DNA of 64,000 bases, from the NCBI RefSeq assembly GCF_029051725.1, contig NZ_JAACFU010000001.1, positions 310,001 through 374,000 of the forward strand, read 5' to 3'. How positions within the stretch are numbered: the stretch's first letter is position 1; every line of letters starts with the position of its first letter. The notes beneath the pieces are model-generated. The model did no database searches. It saw nothing but the letters and a program-made list of their open reading frames with translations, and was not told where the DNA came from. Source of the DNA: Bradyrhizobium sp. CSS354 (GTDB taxonomy: Bacteria > Pseudomonadota > Alphaproteobacteria > Rhizobiales > Xanthobacteraceae). The position numbers were made by a program, and so were the translations under genes. Below are positions 1 through 9,300 of the stretch, in pieces.

Positions 1-1190
1 CAGCCGAGCAGCGGACCGAGCAACAGGCAGACGATCATCGGCAGTCCCGCCATCTTGGCCAGGAAAGCAACGCCGTAAGCGCCGAGGCCGAAATAGGCGG
101 CGTGGCCAAAGGAGGCGAGTCCTCCGACCGACATCAGGAAGTGCAGGCTGACGGCGAAGATCACTGAGATCGCGATCTCCGAGCCGACGGTCAGTGCATA
201 ATTGCCGGCAAACAGCGGCAGCGTCGCCGCGATGACGAGCGTTGCAAGCGCAGCCAGCCGCTCGTTCGACGTCAGCGGTCGCCAGGGATTGACGGTGAGA
301 CCCGGCGTCTTGCGCGCGGGGGCCTCGGGCCTGCCGAACAGGCCCCAGGGCCGCACGATCAGCACCGCCGCCATCACCAGGAAGACCAGGATGATGGAGA
401 TTTTTGGAAAGATCAGGATGCCGAAGGCGTTGAGCTCGGAGACCAGCACCGCCGCGACGAAAGCGCCGATGATGCTGCCGAGGCCGCCGATCACCACGAC
501 GACGAAAACCTCGACGATGATACGCAAATCCATCGCATGATGCACGGCATCGCGCGGAATCTGGAGCGCGCCGCCGAGCGCGGCCAGGAAAACGCCGACC
601 GCAAACACGGATGTAAACAGCCATTTCTGGTTGACGCCGAGCGCTGCGACCATGTCGCGGTCCTGCGTCGCTGCGCGCACCAGAACGCCCCAGCGCGTGC
701 GCTGAAACAAAAGCCAGAGAATGCCGAGCACGACCGGGCTGAGCACGATCAAGAATAAATCATAGCTCGGGATGTTTTGGCCGAAGAAGTCGATCGCCCC
801 CTTGAAGCCGGGTGCACGGCGTCCCACGAGATCGTCTGGGCCCCAGATCAGGACGACGAGGTCCTCAACCATCAAGGTCAGGCCGAAGGTCGCGAGCAGT
901 TGGAACAGCTCGGGCGCGTGATAAATGCGCCGGAGCAGCACCATCTCGACAATGACGCCGATCACCGCCACGGCAAGCGCTGCGATGACGATCCCGCCCC
1001 AGAATCCGAACGTCCCCGATAGGCGCTCCGTCAGTGTGAAGGCGATATAGGCGCCGATCATGTAGAAGGCACCGTGCGCGAAATTCACGATCCGCGTTAC
1101 GCCAAAGATGATCGACAGGCCCGACGCCACCAGAAACAGCGACGCTGCGCTGGCGAGACCGGTCAGAAACTGTACGACGTAAAAGGCCAT
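1..1190 (-). CDS. Branched-chain-type ABC transporter permease, fused LivH-LivM (partial, 3' end outside window)
   Basis: Membrane permease of a branched-chain amino acid type ABC importer. The reading frame runs open from about 1190 to the window edge. The first ~290 residues are LivH-like (TLGASAA-type first helix, GVTRIVNFAHG motif, ending RPWGLFGRPEAP). Without a stop it continues through a linker into a LivM-like domain (FAVSLHFLMSVGGLASFGHAAYFGLGAYG). LivH and LivM are normally separate genes, so this is a fused permease. An in-frame ATG at 1214 is possible, but its purine run is too close; I prefer 1190. It follows the binding-protein gene on the same strand, separated by repeat elements. 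The ATPase genes (livG/livF) should lie left of the window. The substrate is unknown; context suggests nicotinate or a breakdown product. Confidence 0.85.
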   Translation of the reverse strand, partial: MAFYVVQFLTGLASAASLFLVASGLSIIFGVTRIVNFAHGAFYMIGAYIAFTLTERLSGTFGFWGGIVIAALAVAVIGVIVEMVLLRRIYHAPELFQLLATFGLTLMVEDLVVLIWGPDDLVGRRAPGFKGAIDFFGQNIPSYDLFLIVLSPVVLGILWLLFQRTRWGVLVRAATQDRDMVAALGVNQKWLFTSVFAVGVFLAALGGALQIPRDAVHHAMDLRIIVEVFVVVVIGGLGSIIGAFVAAVLVSELNAFGILIFPKISIILVFLVMAAVLIVRPWGLFGRPEAPARKTPGLTVNPWRPLTSNERLAALATLVIAATLPLFAGNYALTVGSEIAISVIFAVSLHFLMSVGGLASFGHAAYFGLGAYGVAFLAKMAGLPMIVCLLLGPLLG

Positions 1191-1217
1191 CGGCGGTCCG
1201 GGTTGGTGTTGCATCAC

Positions 1218-1239
1218 CTCTCCCCGCTTGCGGGGAGAG
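1218..1239. repeat. GC-rich perfect palindrome in the 5' leader of the permease gene
   Basis: CTCTCCCCGC (1218-1227) and GCGGGGAGAG (1230-1239) form a 10-bp perfect inverted repeat. It sits just upstream of the permease start and next to the larger repeat at 1248-1336. In mRNA it would be a strong hairpin between two operon genes. Confidence 0.7.
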
Positions 1240-1247
1240 AGAGCTTC

Positions 1248-1336
1248 GTAGGGTGGGTTAGCGCAGCGTAACCCACCTCTTGTGGTCCTGCGGGTACAGA
1301 CCGTGGTGGGTTATGCCTGCGGCTAACCCACCCTAC
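1248..1336. repeat. Dispersed REP-like element with terminal inverted repeats GTAGGGTGGGTTA
   Basis: GTAGGGTGGGTTA at the left end is matched exactly in inverted form by TAACCCACCCTAC at the right end. Inner segments (GTAACCCACC and GTGGTGGGTTA) add a second layer of symmetry. Elements of this look are common between genes in Bradyrhizobium. It fills the gap between the binding-protein stop and the permease. Confidence 0.75.
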
Positions 1337-1347
1337 GGCAGCGGAGA

Positions 1348-2550
1348 TCAATCCTTCGGACGCAGCTTCTCGACTTCGGCATCACTTGGCAGATAGTCCG
1401 CGCCCTTCTTGTAAGACGAGTCCACCATCACGCCCTTGCCGTCCTTCAGCGCGGTCTTGCCGACATAGGCACCGAGCGTCGACTGGTGATCGATCTTGCG
1501 GAAGGTGATCTCGCCCAGCGGCGACGGCATCGACAGTCCTTCCGCCGCAGCGATCAGCTTCTCTGGATCGGTCGAATTGGCCTTCGCCAGGATCGCCGCC
1601 GCAGACTTGATGGTCTGGTAGCCGACGATGGAGCCGAGACGCGGATAGTCGTTGTACTTGGCCTGATACGCCTTCAGGAACGCGTCGTGCTCGGGCGTCT
1701 TGATCGAGTACCAGGGATAGCCGGTGACGATCCAGCCCTCGGGCGTCTCCTCCTTGAGCGGGTCGAGATATTCGGGCTCGCCGGTCAGGAAGGACACAAC
1801 TTCGCGTCCCTTGAACAGGCCGCGGGTGTTGCCTTCACGCACGAGCTTGACGAGATCGGCTCCGAAGGTGACGTTGAGGATCGCTTCCGGATTGGCCGCG
1901 GCAACCGCCTGCACCACCGGACCCGCGTCGATCTTGCCCTGCGGCGGCCACTGCTCGTCGACCCACTGGATGTCCGGCCGCTTCTCCGACATCAGCTTCT
2001 TGAACACCGCGACCGCGGATTGGCCGTATTCATAGTTCGGCGCAATCGTCGCCCAGCGCTTTGCCGGCAGCTTGCTGGCTGCTTCCACCAGCATCGCCGC
2101 CTGCATGTAGTTGGAAGGACGCAGTCGGAACGTGTATTTGTTGCCCTTGGACCAGGTGATGGCGTCCGTCAGCGGCTCGGCCGCCAGGAAGAACACCTTC
2201 TTCTGGTTGGCGAAGTCGCTGACCGCAAGACCAATGTTCGACAGGAACGTACCCGTCAGCATCGCCACGCCCTCGCTCGACACCAGCTCGTTTGCCGCGG
2301 TCTGCGCATCTGCCGGCTTGCCGCTATCGTCCTTGGAGATGACGACCAGCTTCTTGCCGTTGATGCCGCCGGCCGCGTTGATCTCTTCGACCGCGAGCTG
2401 CCACCCCTTGCGATAGGGCTCGGTGAACGCCGGCAGCAACGAATAACTGTTGATCTCGCCGATCTTGATGTCCTGCGCCAGGGCCGAATGAGCCATGCCG
2501 CTTGCCAACAGCGCGAACGCCGCGCCGACAAAATAGTTCTTTGCTCGCAT
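1348..2550 (-). CDS. ABC transporter substrate-binding protein, branched-chain amino acid type (Peripla_BP_6)
   Basis: Periplasmic ligand-binding lipoprotein-like receptor of a LivJ-type importer, 400 aa, usual family length. A typical signal peptide opens it (MRAKNYF, hydrophobic core, AHSALAQ cleavage region), followed by IKIGEINSYS and the AAGGINGKKL motif of type I binding proteins. Start moved from an upstream GTG to the ATG at 2550, which has GGAGG six bases upstream; the GTG lies within that Shine-Dalgarno. It lies between the DUF1185 gene and the fused permease on the same strand, so it is probably the last step but one of the hydroxynicotinate-reductase operon. The ligand cannot be told from sequence. 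Confidence 0.9.
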   Translation of the reverse strand: MRAKNYFVGAAFALLASGMAHSALAQDIKIGEINSYSLLPAFTEPYRKGWQLAVEEINAAGGINGKKLVVISKDDSGKPADAQTAANELVSSEGVAMLTGTFLSNIGLAVSDFANQKKVFFLAAEPLTDAITWSKGNKYTFRLRPSNYMQAAMLVEAASKLPAKRWATIAPNYEYGQSAVAVFKKLMSEKRPDIQWVDEQWPPQGKIDAGPVVQAVAAANPEAILNVTFGADLVKLVREGNTRGLFKGREVVSFLTGEPEYLDPLKEETPEGWIVTGYPWYSIKTPEHDAFLKAYQAKYNDYPRLGSIVGYQTIKSAAAILAKANSTDPEKLIAAAEGLSMPSPLGEITFRKIDHQSTLGAYVGKTALKDGKGVMVDSSYKKGADYLPSDAEVEKLRPKD

Positions 2551-2575
2551 CCCAACCTCCACTTTTCTGAAAAGA

Positions 2576-3160
2576 TTAACGCAGTCCGTCTTCGCCCTTG
2601 ATCTCCGCAGCCGTCAGCCCGCCGACGCGCGGCAAAGGACGGCCGCTGTCGGTGACGGCGACCGCGACCATGATCTCATTGGCGCGCGGCGCATCGTTGA
2701 TCTGCACTTCCATGCCGTCGAAATGACTGCGCACGAAGGCTGCATCCTTGTGGCCCAGCGGAATGTCCAGCGTCGTGCCGGGTCCACCGCGCTTCTTCGA
2801 CGACGGGATCAGCGCAGCGCCCTTGCCTAGCACTTTGCGCACCGGCGCGCCCATTTTCGGGTGAAGGATGGCGGCTGCATGCTCCAACTCGCCGTTCTCG
2901 CCGACGGCCGCGGCCTTGCCATAGCTCTGCGCCTTAGTACCGTCGATGCCGAGCGCCGCCACCGCGCGCTTCGACAGCAGTTCGCCGAGCTCTTCGCCAA
3001 TCGCGATCAGCGGCGAGAGATCCTCGACATACTTTCCAGCAAACGGGTTCTCGATCACGGCGATTGCCGCCGCACGCCGCGTCGGCGGCGAGACCTGGCG
3101 GCCCATCTCCATCTGCGTCTCTTCGACGACGGTGACGATCTTGCGGATGATCGCGCTCAT
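2576..3160 (-). CDS. DUF1185 family protein ('amino acid synthesis' family, PF06684)
   Basis: A 194-aa soluble protein of the DUF1185 / AA_synth family, whose biochemical role is not established. The family look is clear: IRKIVTVVEET at the start, ENPFAGKYVEDLSPL, a central HAAAILHPKMG segment and the C-terminal PRVGGLTAAEI. No signal peptide or membrane segment. It begins 27 bp after the UPF0280 gene and ends 25 bp before the binding protein, so it belongs to the operon led by 6-hydroxynicotinate reductase. The context, not the name, suggests a step after ring reduction of 6-hydroxynicotinate, such as hydrolysis or isomerisation. That part is inference. Confidence 0.8.
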   Translation of the reverse strand: MSAIIRKIVTVVEETQMEMGRQVSPPTRRAAAIAVIENPFAGKYVEDLSPLIAIGEELGELLSKRAVAALGIDGTKAQSYGKAAAVGENGELEHAAAILHPKMGAPVRKVLGKGAALIPSSKKRGGPGTTLDIPLGHKDAAFVRSHFDGMEVQINDAPRANEIMVAVAVTDSGRPLPRVGGLTAAEIKGEDGLR

Positions 3161-3187
3161 GATTGTTTCCTCAAGCCGCTTCCCTGT

Positions 3188-4084
3188 TCAGGCATGAACC
3201 GCGTTCTCTTGTACAAGCGGGCGCGGTCGTTGCCGTTCAATATCCTTGGTCCCGATGACAAGCATATCACCACAAAGCTGCAACACGGCACCCTCGATCA
3301 ATCCGCGATCGAATAATTGCCGTGCACATTCCGCGCCAGATTCGAGCGCGGTGGTGATCTCGTTATGCGACAATTCACTGACGTCACGGGTCACGAGCCG
3401 CCCGCCGAGATCGCTGTCTGGCTGAAGTTCGTTCGCAGGTTTTCGGATGACCGCGGGATGCCCCGGCAGATCGACGGCGTTTGCAATGATCGTCGCGGCG
3501 GCATCGGCTTGCGACGCCGTTCCGGCCAATACGGTCACCGCATCGGCGATTCCGAGCGAAAAGCTGCGGCCGTGCCGTCCGCTGGTCGCAATGCCGCGCA
3601 CGGGATCATCGGCGTCCACCCTGATTGTCCGCATCACGCCGTCGCGATCGGGCCGGTCCATCAGGCCCACCGAAAAATGCGCGCCCTCACCGAGATGCAG
3701 GGCGATGTCACCGCCATTGTTGACATAGGTCCGATCGAGCGATGCCGCGCCCAGCATCGCGCCCAACACCTCCTCCGCCACGCTGCCGGCCACAGCGGCC
3801 ATCGGCGTGATGAAGCCATCAGCGGCATAGGGCGCCACCGCGGCGTGCATGCGACGCGCCACAACGCCTCTCAACGAGGTCCGCGCCTCGACAGCGCTCC
3901 GCAGCTCCGGCAGTTCCGCGCAGAGCTCGTCGAGAAGCCCGGTGAACCGTTCGGCCGCAGCCTCGTAGGCTGCACGCACTGCGTCGGAGGCACCCCTCGC
4001 CTCGACGACCAAATCAATCGGTCCATCCTGCAAATGCAGACGCCGGCCATCAGACAGCAACGCGATTTGCGGGAGCCTTGTCAT
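3188..4084 (-). CDS. UPF0280 family protein (ApbE-like fold)
   Basis: A 298-aa protein of the UPF0280 family. VNNGGDIALHL resembles the GGDI flavin-binding motif of ApbE FMN transferases, and TSGRHGRSF and DAVTVLA also fit that superfamily. Function is not proven for the family. The start overlaps the stop of the upstream 6-hydroxynicotinate reductase gene by four bases, so translation is probably coupled. Possible roles are flavin handling for the reductase or an independent enzymatic step; I cannot choose between them. The last codons contain the perfect palindrome CTTGTACAAG (3208-3217), related to the operator-like motif found upstream of this operon. Confidence 0.8.
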   Translation of the reverse strand: MTRLPQIALLSDGRRLHLQDGPIDLVVEARGASDAVRAAYEAAAERFTGLLDELCAELPELRSAVEARTSLRGVVARRMHAAVAPYAADGFITPMAAVAGSVAEEVLGAMLGAASLDRTYVNNGGDIALHLGEGAHFSVGLMDRPDRDGVMRTIRVDADDPVRGIATSGRHGRSFSLGIADAVTVLAGTASQADAAATIIANAVDLPGHPAVIRKPANELQPDSDLGGRLVTRDVSELSHNEITTALESGAECARQLFDRGLIEGAVLQLCGDMLVIGTKDIERQRPRPLVQENAVHA

Positions 4085-5538
4085 GCCCGAGGTCCCGGAA
4101 TCGGGTTTTGCCAGGGCAATTGTCGGACATCGTCGCCGCCCTGAACTTCGGAGAGCGGTTTCACATAATCCATGTGCCCGCCGAGCGCTGCATAGTCCGA
4201 CAGCTTCATCGTGAATTCGATCGGCGCGACCAGCGCGGGCGTCGGCACGTAACCGAATGCCCCCGCCGGCATCTGGGTCACATCGACCATGTAGGTGATG
4301 CCGCCGCCGGGCCAGACATAGACCGGCGCGCCGCCGCTGGTGACGCGTGTCAGCGCGTCCTTCACCGAGCGCGTCAGCCGCACCGGATTATCGGTCACGC
4401 CCGCCCGCAAGGAACCACCGGCTCCCGCCATGAACAGCACCGTACACAGCGCCGGCTCGCAATTCTCCTGAATGCGCTCGACCGAGAACTTCAAATCATC
4501 AGGCATCTCGGTCTCGACCGGCTTCAAGGCCTCGTCGAGCACATAGTAAGAGGAGTGCTCGCCCGTCGTGGAGACCATCAGCATGGAGAGGCCAGGCTTG
4601 GCCTCCTTCGCGTCGAACGGTCCCAGGATTGCGAGCGGATCAGAGATGTTGGTGCCGCCCCACCCCGTGCCGGGATCGGCGACCTGGAAATAGCGGCCGG
4701 GCGTCGAGCGGCGCCCTTTCATCTTGATGCCGGTGTCGGCGATGTCGAGCAGCTTGCCGGCCTGGTGCTCCGAGAGCACGCCGGTGATATGGTCGTCGAC
4801 CACGACAACTTCATCGACCTTGCCGTGCCATTGCTTGGCGAACATGCCGATCGTCGCCGAGCCGCAGCCAACGCGCATGCGCTCTTCTTTCATGCCGTTG
4901 ACGATCGGCGGCTGGCCCGCCTGCACCACCACGCTCGCGCCGCCGTCGATGGTGAGTTCGACCGCCTTGCAATTGGCGAGGTCCATCAACGTGTCGCAGG
5001 TGACGCGGCCTTCTTTCTTGGAGCCGCCGGTCAGATGATGCACGCCGCCGAGCGACAGCATCTGCGAACCGTATTCGCTGGTGGTGACATGGCCGACCGC
5101 CTCGCCTTGCGCACGGACGGTCGCCGTCTCCGGCCCGAGATAACGGTCGGTGTCGATCTTCACCTTGATGCCGCAATAGGAAAAGATGCCCTCGGTGACG
5201 ACAGTCACCATGTCGACGCCGTCGACCTCCGCCGAGACGATGAACGGCGCCGGTTTGTAGTCGGGATAGGTCGTACCCGCCCCGATCGCGGTTACAAAGG
5301 TGGAAGGCTCGTGGACGATCTTGCCGTCCCAATCTTCGGTGCGGCTGAACGGAACGAGCTTGCCGCCATGCGACACGGTGCGCTCCAGGATCACATGCGG
5401 ATCGACGCGGACGAGCTTGCCCTCGTGATTGGCATAGCGGTCGCAGGCGCCCGCCGCGCCCGGCTTGATGTAGCACATCACCGGACACGCATCGCAGCGG
5501 ATCTTGTCGATGGCGGCGCTCGTAGGTTCAGTCACCAT
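4081..5538 (-). CDS. 6-hydroxynicotinate reductase (4Fe-4S protein)
   Basis: Probable 6-hydroxynicotinate reductase (EC 1.3.7.1 family), which reduces the pyridine ring of 6-hydroxynicotinate to 1,4,5,6-tetrahydro-6-oxonicotinate with ferredoxin-level electrons. From the start at 5538, Cys15, Cys18, Cys22 and Cys32 (CDACPVMC and GACDRY) look like an Fe-S site. The body (TEGIFSYCGIKVKID, GVHHLTGG, VGCGSATIG, ADPGTGWGGTNI) matches what is annotated under this name in rhizobia. 485 aa. A longer start at 5568 would place its ATG inside the operator-like palindrome; neither start has a clear Shine-Dalgarno. Divergent from nicotinate hydroxylase, which makes its presumed substrate. The frame stays open upstream to about 5889, but that part looks non-coding. 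Confidence 0.8.
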   Translation of the reverse strand: MVTEPTSAAIDKIRCDACPVMCYIKPGAAGACDRYANHEGKLVRVDPHVILERTVSHGGKLVPFSRTEDWDGKIVHEPSTFVTAIGAGTTYPDYKPAPFIVSAEVDGVDMVTVVTEGIFSYCGIKVKIDTDRYLGPETATVRAQGEAVGHVTTSEYGSQMLSLGGVHHLTGGSKKEGRVTCDTLMDLANCKAVELTIDGGASVVVQAGQPPIVNGMKEERMRVGCGSATIGMFAKQWHGKVDEVVVVDDHITGVLSEHQAGKLLDIADTGIKMKGRRSTPGRYFQVADPGTGWGGTNISDPLAILGPFDAKEAKPGLSMLMVSTTGEHSSYYVLDEALKPVETEMPDDLKFSVERIQENCEPALCTVLFMAGAGGSLRAGVTDNPVRLTRSVKDALTRVTSGGAPVYVWPGGGITYMVDVTQMPAGAFGYVPTPALVAPIEFTMKLSDYAALGGHMDYVKPLSEVQGGDDVRQLPWQNPIPGPRA

Positions 5539-5565
5539 GTCAAAGCCAGCCGACAGTGCAGTTAT

Positions 5566-5581
5566 CATTTGTACACGAACG
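5566..5581 (-). promoter_or_regulatory. Operator-like palindrome upstream of 6-hydroxynicotinate reductase
   Basis: On the minus strand this 16-mer is CGTTCGTGTACAAATG. It matches the perfect palindrome at 5719-5734 at 14 of 16 positions. It lies about 28-43 bases before the chosen start. The core TTGTnTACAA type is what GntR regulators of the FadR/FCD group typically bind; the regulator itself is not in the window. Confidence 0.6.
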
Positions 5582-5718
5582 ATGTTGCGCGCCCTCCCGA
5601 TGGCTGTCAAGCGGCGGTGCGGCTCAAAACATACGCCTGCCGCATAAAACCTCATTTGCCTATCCGCTCTGTCCACAAAGAAGGCATTCGCGCTGCACTG
5701 CGGCATGCACGGCTTGCA

Positions 5719-5734
5719 CGTTTGTGTACAAACG
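5719..5734 (+). promoter_or_regulatory. Operator-like palindrome CGTTTGT-GT-ACAAACG upstream of nicotinate hydroxylase
   Basis: CGTTTGTGTACAAACG is a perfect inverted repeat of two 7-base arms around GT. It lies 88-103 bases upstream of the 2Fe-2S subunit start and about 140 bases from its partner at 5566-5581, within the shared divergent promoter region 5539-5821. Confidence 0.65.
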
Positions 5735-5821
5735 GTATCGTCGCAACGTAGATTTTGAGCGAGCTTGGAATTTTCGCGAAGCTTTGGCCGCGGCGCTCGA
5801 CGAGTCGACTTGGGAACGAGG

Positions 5822-6304
5822 ATGACGCAGACACCGATCCGCATCACCGTGAACGGCAGAATCCGCGAGATCACTGCGGCGCGAGACACGCCGCTGCTCT
5901 ACGTGCTGCGCAACGATCTCGCGCTCAACGGTCCGAAATACGGTTGCGGCCTCGGTGAATGCGGCACCTGCACCGTCCTGATCGATGGCGCGGCGGCGCG
6001 CTCCTGCGTGATTCCGATCAGTGGCTGCGCCGGCCGCGACATCGTGACGCTCGAAGGGCTTGGTACGCGCGACAAGCCGGATGTGGTGCAGCAGGCCTTC
6101 ATCGACGAACAGGCCGCGCAATGCGGCTACTGTCTCAACGGCATGATCATGACCACCAAGGCGCTGCTTGCGATCAACCCGAGGCCTACCGAGCAGGAGG
6201 CGCTGGCGGCGCTGCGCTACAATCTCTGTCGCTGCGGAACGCATATCGAGATCCTTCGCGCAGTGATGCGTGCGTCCGGCCAGTTCGCCGAGGCCGGTGA
6301 TTGA
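5822..6304 (+). CDS. nicA: Nicotinate hydroxylase, small 2Fe-2S subunit (NicA-type)
   Basis: Electron-transfer subunit of a xanthine-dehydrogenase-family enzyme that hydroxylates nicotinate to 6-hydroxynicotinate. 160 aa, standard length. The plant-type ferredoxin domain carries Cys42, Cys47, Cys50 and Cys62 (CGLGECGTC). The C-terminal helical domain carries Cys101, Cys104, Cys136 and Cys138 (CGYC, CRCGTH), so both 2Fe-2S clusters are complete. Start is the ATG at 5822 preceded by GGAACGAGG; an upstream in-frame TTG is rejected. Its stop overlaps the start of the large subunit (TGATG), indicating translational coupling. Other small subunits of the family share these motifs, so nicotinate specificity rests on the partner and the neighbouring hydroxynicotinate reductase. 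Confidence 0.88.
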   Translation: MTQTPIRITVNGRIREITAARDTPLLYVLRNDLALNGPKYGCGLGECGTCTVLIDGAAARSCVIPISGCAGRDIVTLEGLGTRDKPDVVQQAFIDEQAAQCGYCLNGMIMTTKALLAINPRPTEQEALAALRYNLCRCGTHIEILRAVMRASGQFAEAGD

Positions 6305-9300
6305 TGGCCTCCCCGCATCCGAACGGAGCTGAGCTGCAATCCGGCTCGCTCGTCGTCGTCCGCACCGTGGACGAGTGCACCTCCGAGACCTTCGTCCGCA
6401 TCACCGCGAACGGTTCGGTCACAGCCTACAACGGTCATGTCGATCTCGGCACCGGCATCCGCACGGCGCTTGGGCAGATCGTGGCTGAAGAGCTCGACGT
6501 CTCCTTTGCCCGCGTCATCGTGGTGCTCGGCGATACCGCAACGGTGCCGAACCAGGGCGCCACGATCGCGAGCGAGACTATCCAGATCACCGCCGTTCCC
6601 CTGCGCAAAGCCGCCGCGCAGGCGCGACACTTCCTGATCGCACGTGCGGCCGAGCGCCTCGAGTTGCCGGCAGCCGATCTCAGGATCGAAGACGGCCTTG
6701 TGCGCGGGCGCGACAATCGCAGCGTCAGCTATGGCGAGTTGATCGGCGGAGAGACGATTCGTCTCGAGCTTGCCGACGATGTCGCCGTCAAGCAGGTCGG
6801 CGATTACGCCATTGTCGGCCAATCGATGCCCCGCGTCGACCTGCCGGCCAAGGCCACGGGCGAGCTGACCTTCGTGCACGACATCCGTGTATCAGGCATG
6901 CTGCACGGCCGCGTGGTGCGCCCGCCCTATGCCGGCGTCGACGCCGGCCCGTTCGTCGGCACCAGCCTGATTTCGGTCGACGAATCCTCGGTGCGCGACA
7001 TTCCCGGCATCATAGCCGTCGTGCGGATCGGCGATTTCGTCGGAATCGTCACGGAGCGCGAGGAGAACGCGATCCGTGCGGCCGAGCAGCTTGCGGTGAG
7101 CTGGCGACCGACGCCTGAACTGACCGATCTCGCCGACGTCGAGACGGCGCTGCGAGCCAACCCGTCGACGCCGCGCACGCTGATCGACAAGGGCGACGTC
7201 GATGCAGCCATTGCCGGTGCCGCCAAGCCGATGCAGCGCACTTACGTCTGGCCATATCAGATGCATGCCTCGATCGGCCCGTCCTGCGCGGTCGCCGACT
7301 TCCAGGACGGCAACATCCGCGTCTGGTCGGGCACGCAAAATCCGCACGTGCTGCGCGGCGACCTGTCGCTGCTGATCGAGCGTCCCGAGAGCGAGATCGA
7401 GGTCATCAGGCTGGAGGCGGCCGGCTGCTACGGCCGCAACTGCGCCGACGATGTTACCGCGGACGCGCTGTTGCTCTCGCGCGCGGTCGGCCGGCCGGTG
7501 CGCGTGCAGCTCACGCGCGAGCAGGAACACGCCTGGGAGCCCAAAGGCACCGCACAGCTCATCGACGTCAAGGGCGGCCTGAACGCGGAGGGTGACGTCG
7601 CTGCTTACGATCTCGCCACGCGCTATCCCTCGAATGCCGCGCCGACGTTGGCGCTGTTGCTGACGGGGCGGATATCGCCGAAGCCGGACGTCCTCCAGAT
7701 GGGCGACCGCACAGCGATCCCGCCTTACGATTACGACCACATGCGCGTCGTCGCCCACGACATGGCGCCGATCGTGCGCGCGTCCTGGTTTCGCGGCGTC
7801 TCGGCCCTGCCGAACACCTTTGCGCATGAATCCTATATCGACGAGGCCGCGACCGAGGCCGGCGTCGACCCGATCGAATATCGCCTGCGTTATCTGAAGG
7901 AGCAGCGCGCGGTCGATCTCGTCAATGCGGTCGCCGAGCGCGCGGGCTGGACGCCGCGGCCGGTGCGCGAAGAGAAAGACGGCGAGATCGTGCATGGGCG
8001 CGGCTTTGCCTATGCGCTCTACGTCCACAGCAAATTTCCCGGCTATGGCGCGGCGTGGTCGGCCTGGGTCACCGACGTTGCCGTCAACAAGTCGACCGGC
8101 GAGGTCAGCGTCACGCGAGTCGTCGCGGGGCAGGACTCCGGCTTGATGATCAACCCGGACGGTGTGCGCCACCAGATCCATGGCAACGTCATCCAGTCCA
8201 CCAGCCGCGCGCTGATGGAGGAGGTCTCGTTCGAGCGCGGCGCAGTCGCGGCGCGGGAATGGGGCGCCTATCCGATCATCCCCTTCCCTGACGTGCCCAA
8301 GATCGACGTGTTGCTGCTGCCGCGGCCGGACCAGCCGCCGCTCGGCGTCGGCGAATCCGCCTCGGTCCCGAGTGCGGCCGCGATTGCGAACGCGATCTTC
8401 GATGCCACCGGCGTGCGCTTTCGCGAGCCGCCGTTCACGCCTGAACGTATCCTCAACGGGCTGCACGGCGGCGCCCCAGCCACGCCGCAGGCGCTGCCAG
8501 CTCCCGCTACGCCACAGCCATCCCGCGTCTGGGAAAACCCCTTCGCCAAACGCGCCGGCATCTTCGCCACGATCGCGGCCGTCTGCACCGCGGCGATTGG
8601 CATCGGTGCGGCTGTTTTGCCCGGCCGCGCCATCGCGCCGATCGCGCGGCCCGACCCATCGGTCTATTCCGCAGCGACGATCGCGCGCGGGCAACAACTG
8701 GCCGCACTCGGCAATTGCGCGGAGTGCCACACCACGATCGGCGGTGCGCTCAACGCCGGCGGCCGCGCCCTGGAGACGCCGTTCGGCACGATCTACGCGA
8801 CCAACATCACGCCAGATGTCGAGACCGGAATCGGCGCTTGGTCCTATCCCGCGTTCGAGCGCGCGATGCGCGACGGGCTGCATCGTGACGGACGGCAGCT
8901 CTATCCCGCCTTCCCCTATACGCATTTTGCCAAGACCAGCGAAGCCGACATGCAGGCGCTCTACGCCTACCTGATGGCGCAGCCGGCGGTGCGCGCGACG
9001 CAGCCTGCGAATACGCTCGCCTTCCCGTTCAATCTCCGCCCGCTACTTGCCGGATGGAATGCGCTGTTCCACCAGACGCGCGAATTCAAGCCCGATCCTG
9101 CCAAATCCGAGGTCTGGAATCGCGGCGCTTATCTCGTCGAGGGTCTCGGCCATTGCAGCGCCTGCCATTCGCCGCGCAACGCGCTCGGCGCCGAGCAGCG
9201 TGGCGCCTATCTTGCCGGCGGCTTTGCCGAGGGCTGGGAGGCGCCGCCGCTGACCTCACTCTCGCACGCGCCGATCCCATGGAGCGAAGACGAGCTTTTC

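Noticed and set aside
202..1271. Several plus-strand open frames
   Set aside because: They lie antisense to the fused LivH-LivM permease, whose minus-strand frame runs through the whole region and has clear family motifs.
5539..5889. N-terminal extension of the 6-hydroxynicotinate reductase frame
   Set aside because: It would overlap the nicotinate hydroxylase start and the operator-like sites; sequence shows no family resemblance before the VTEPTSAAIDKIRCDACP region.
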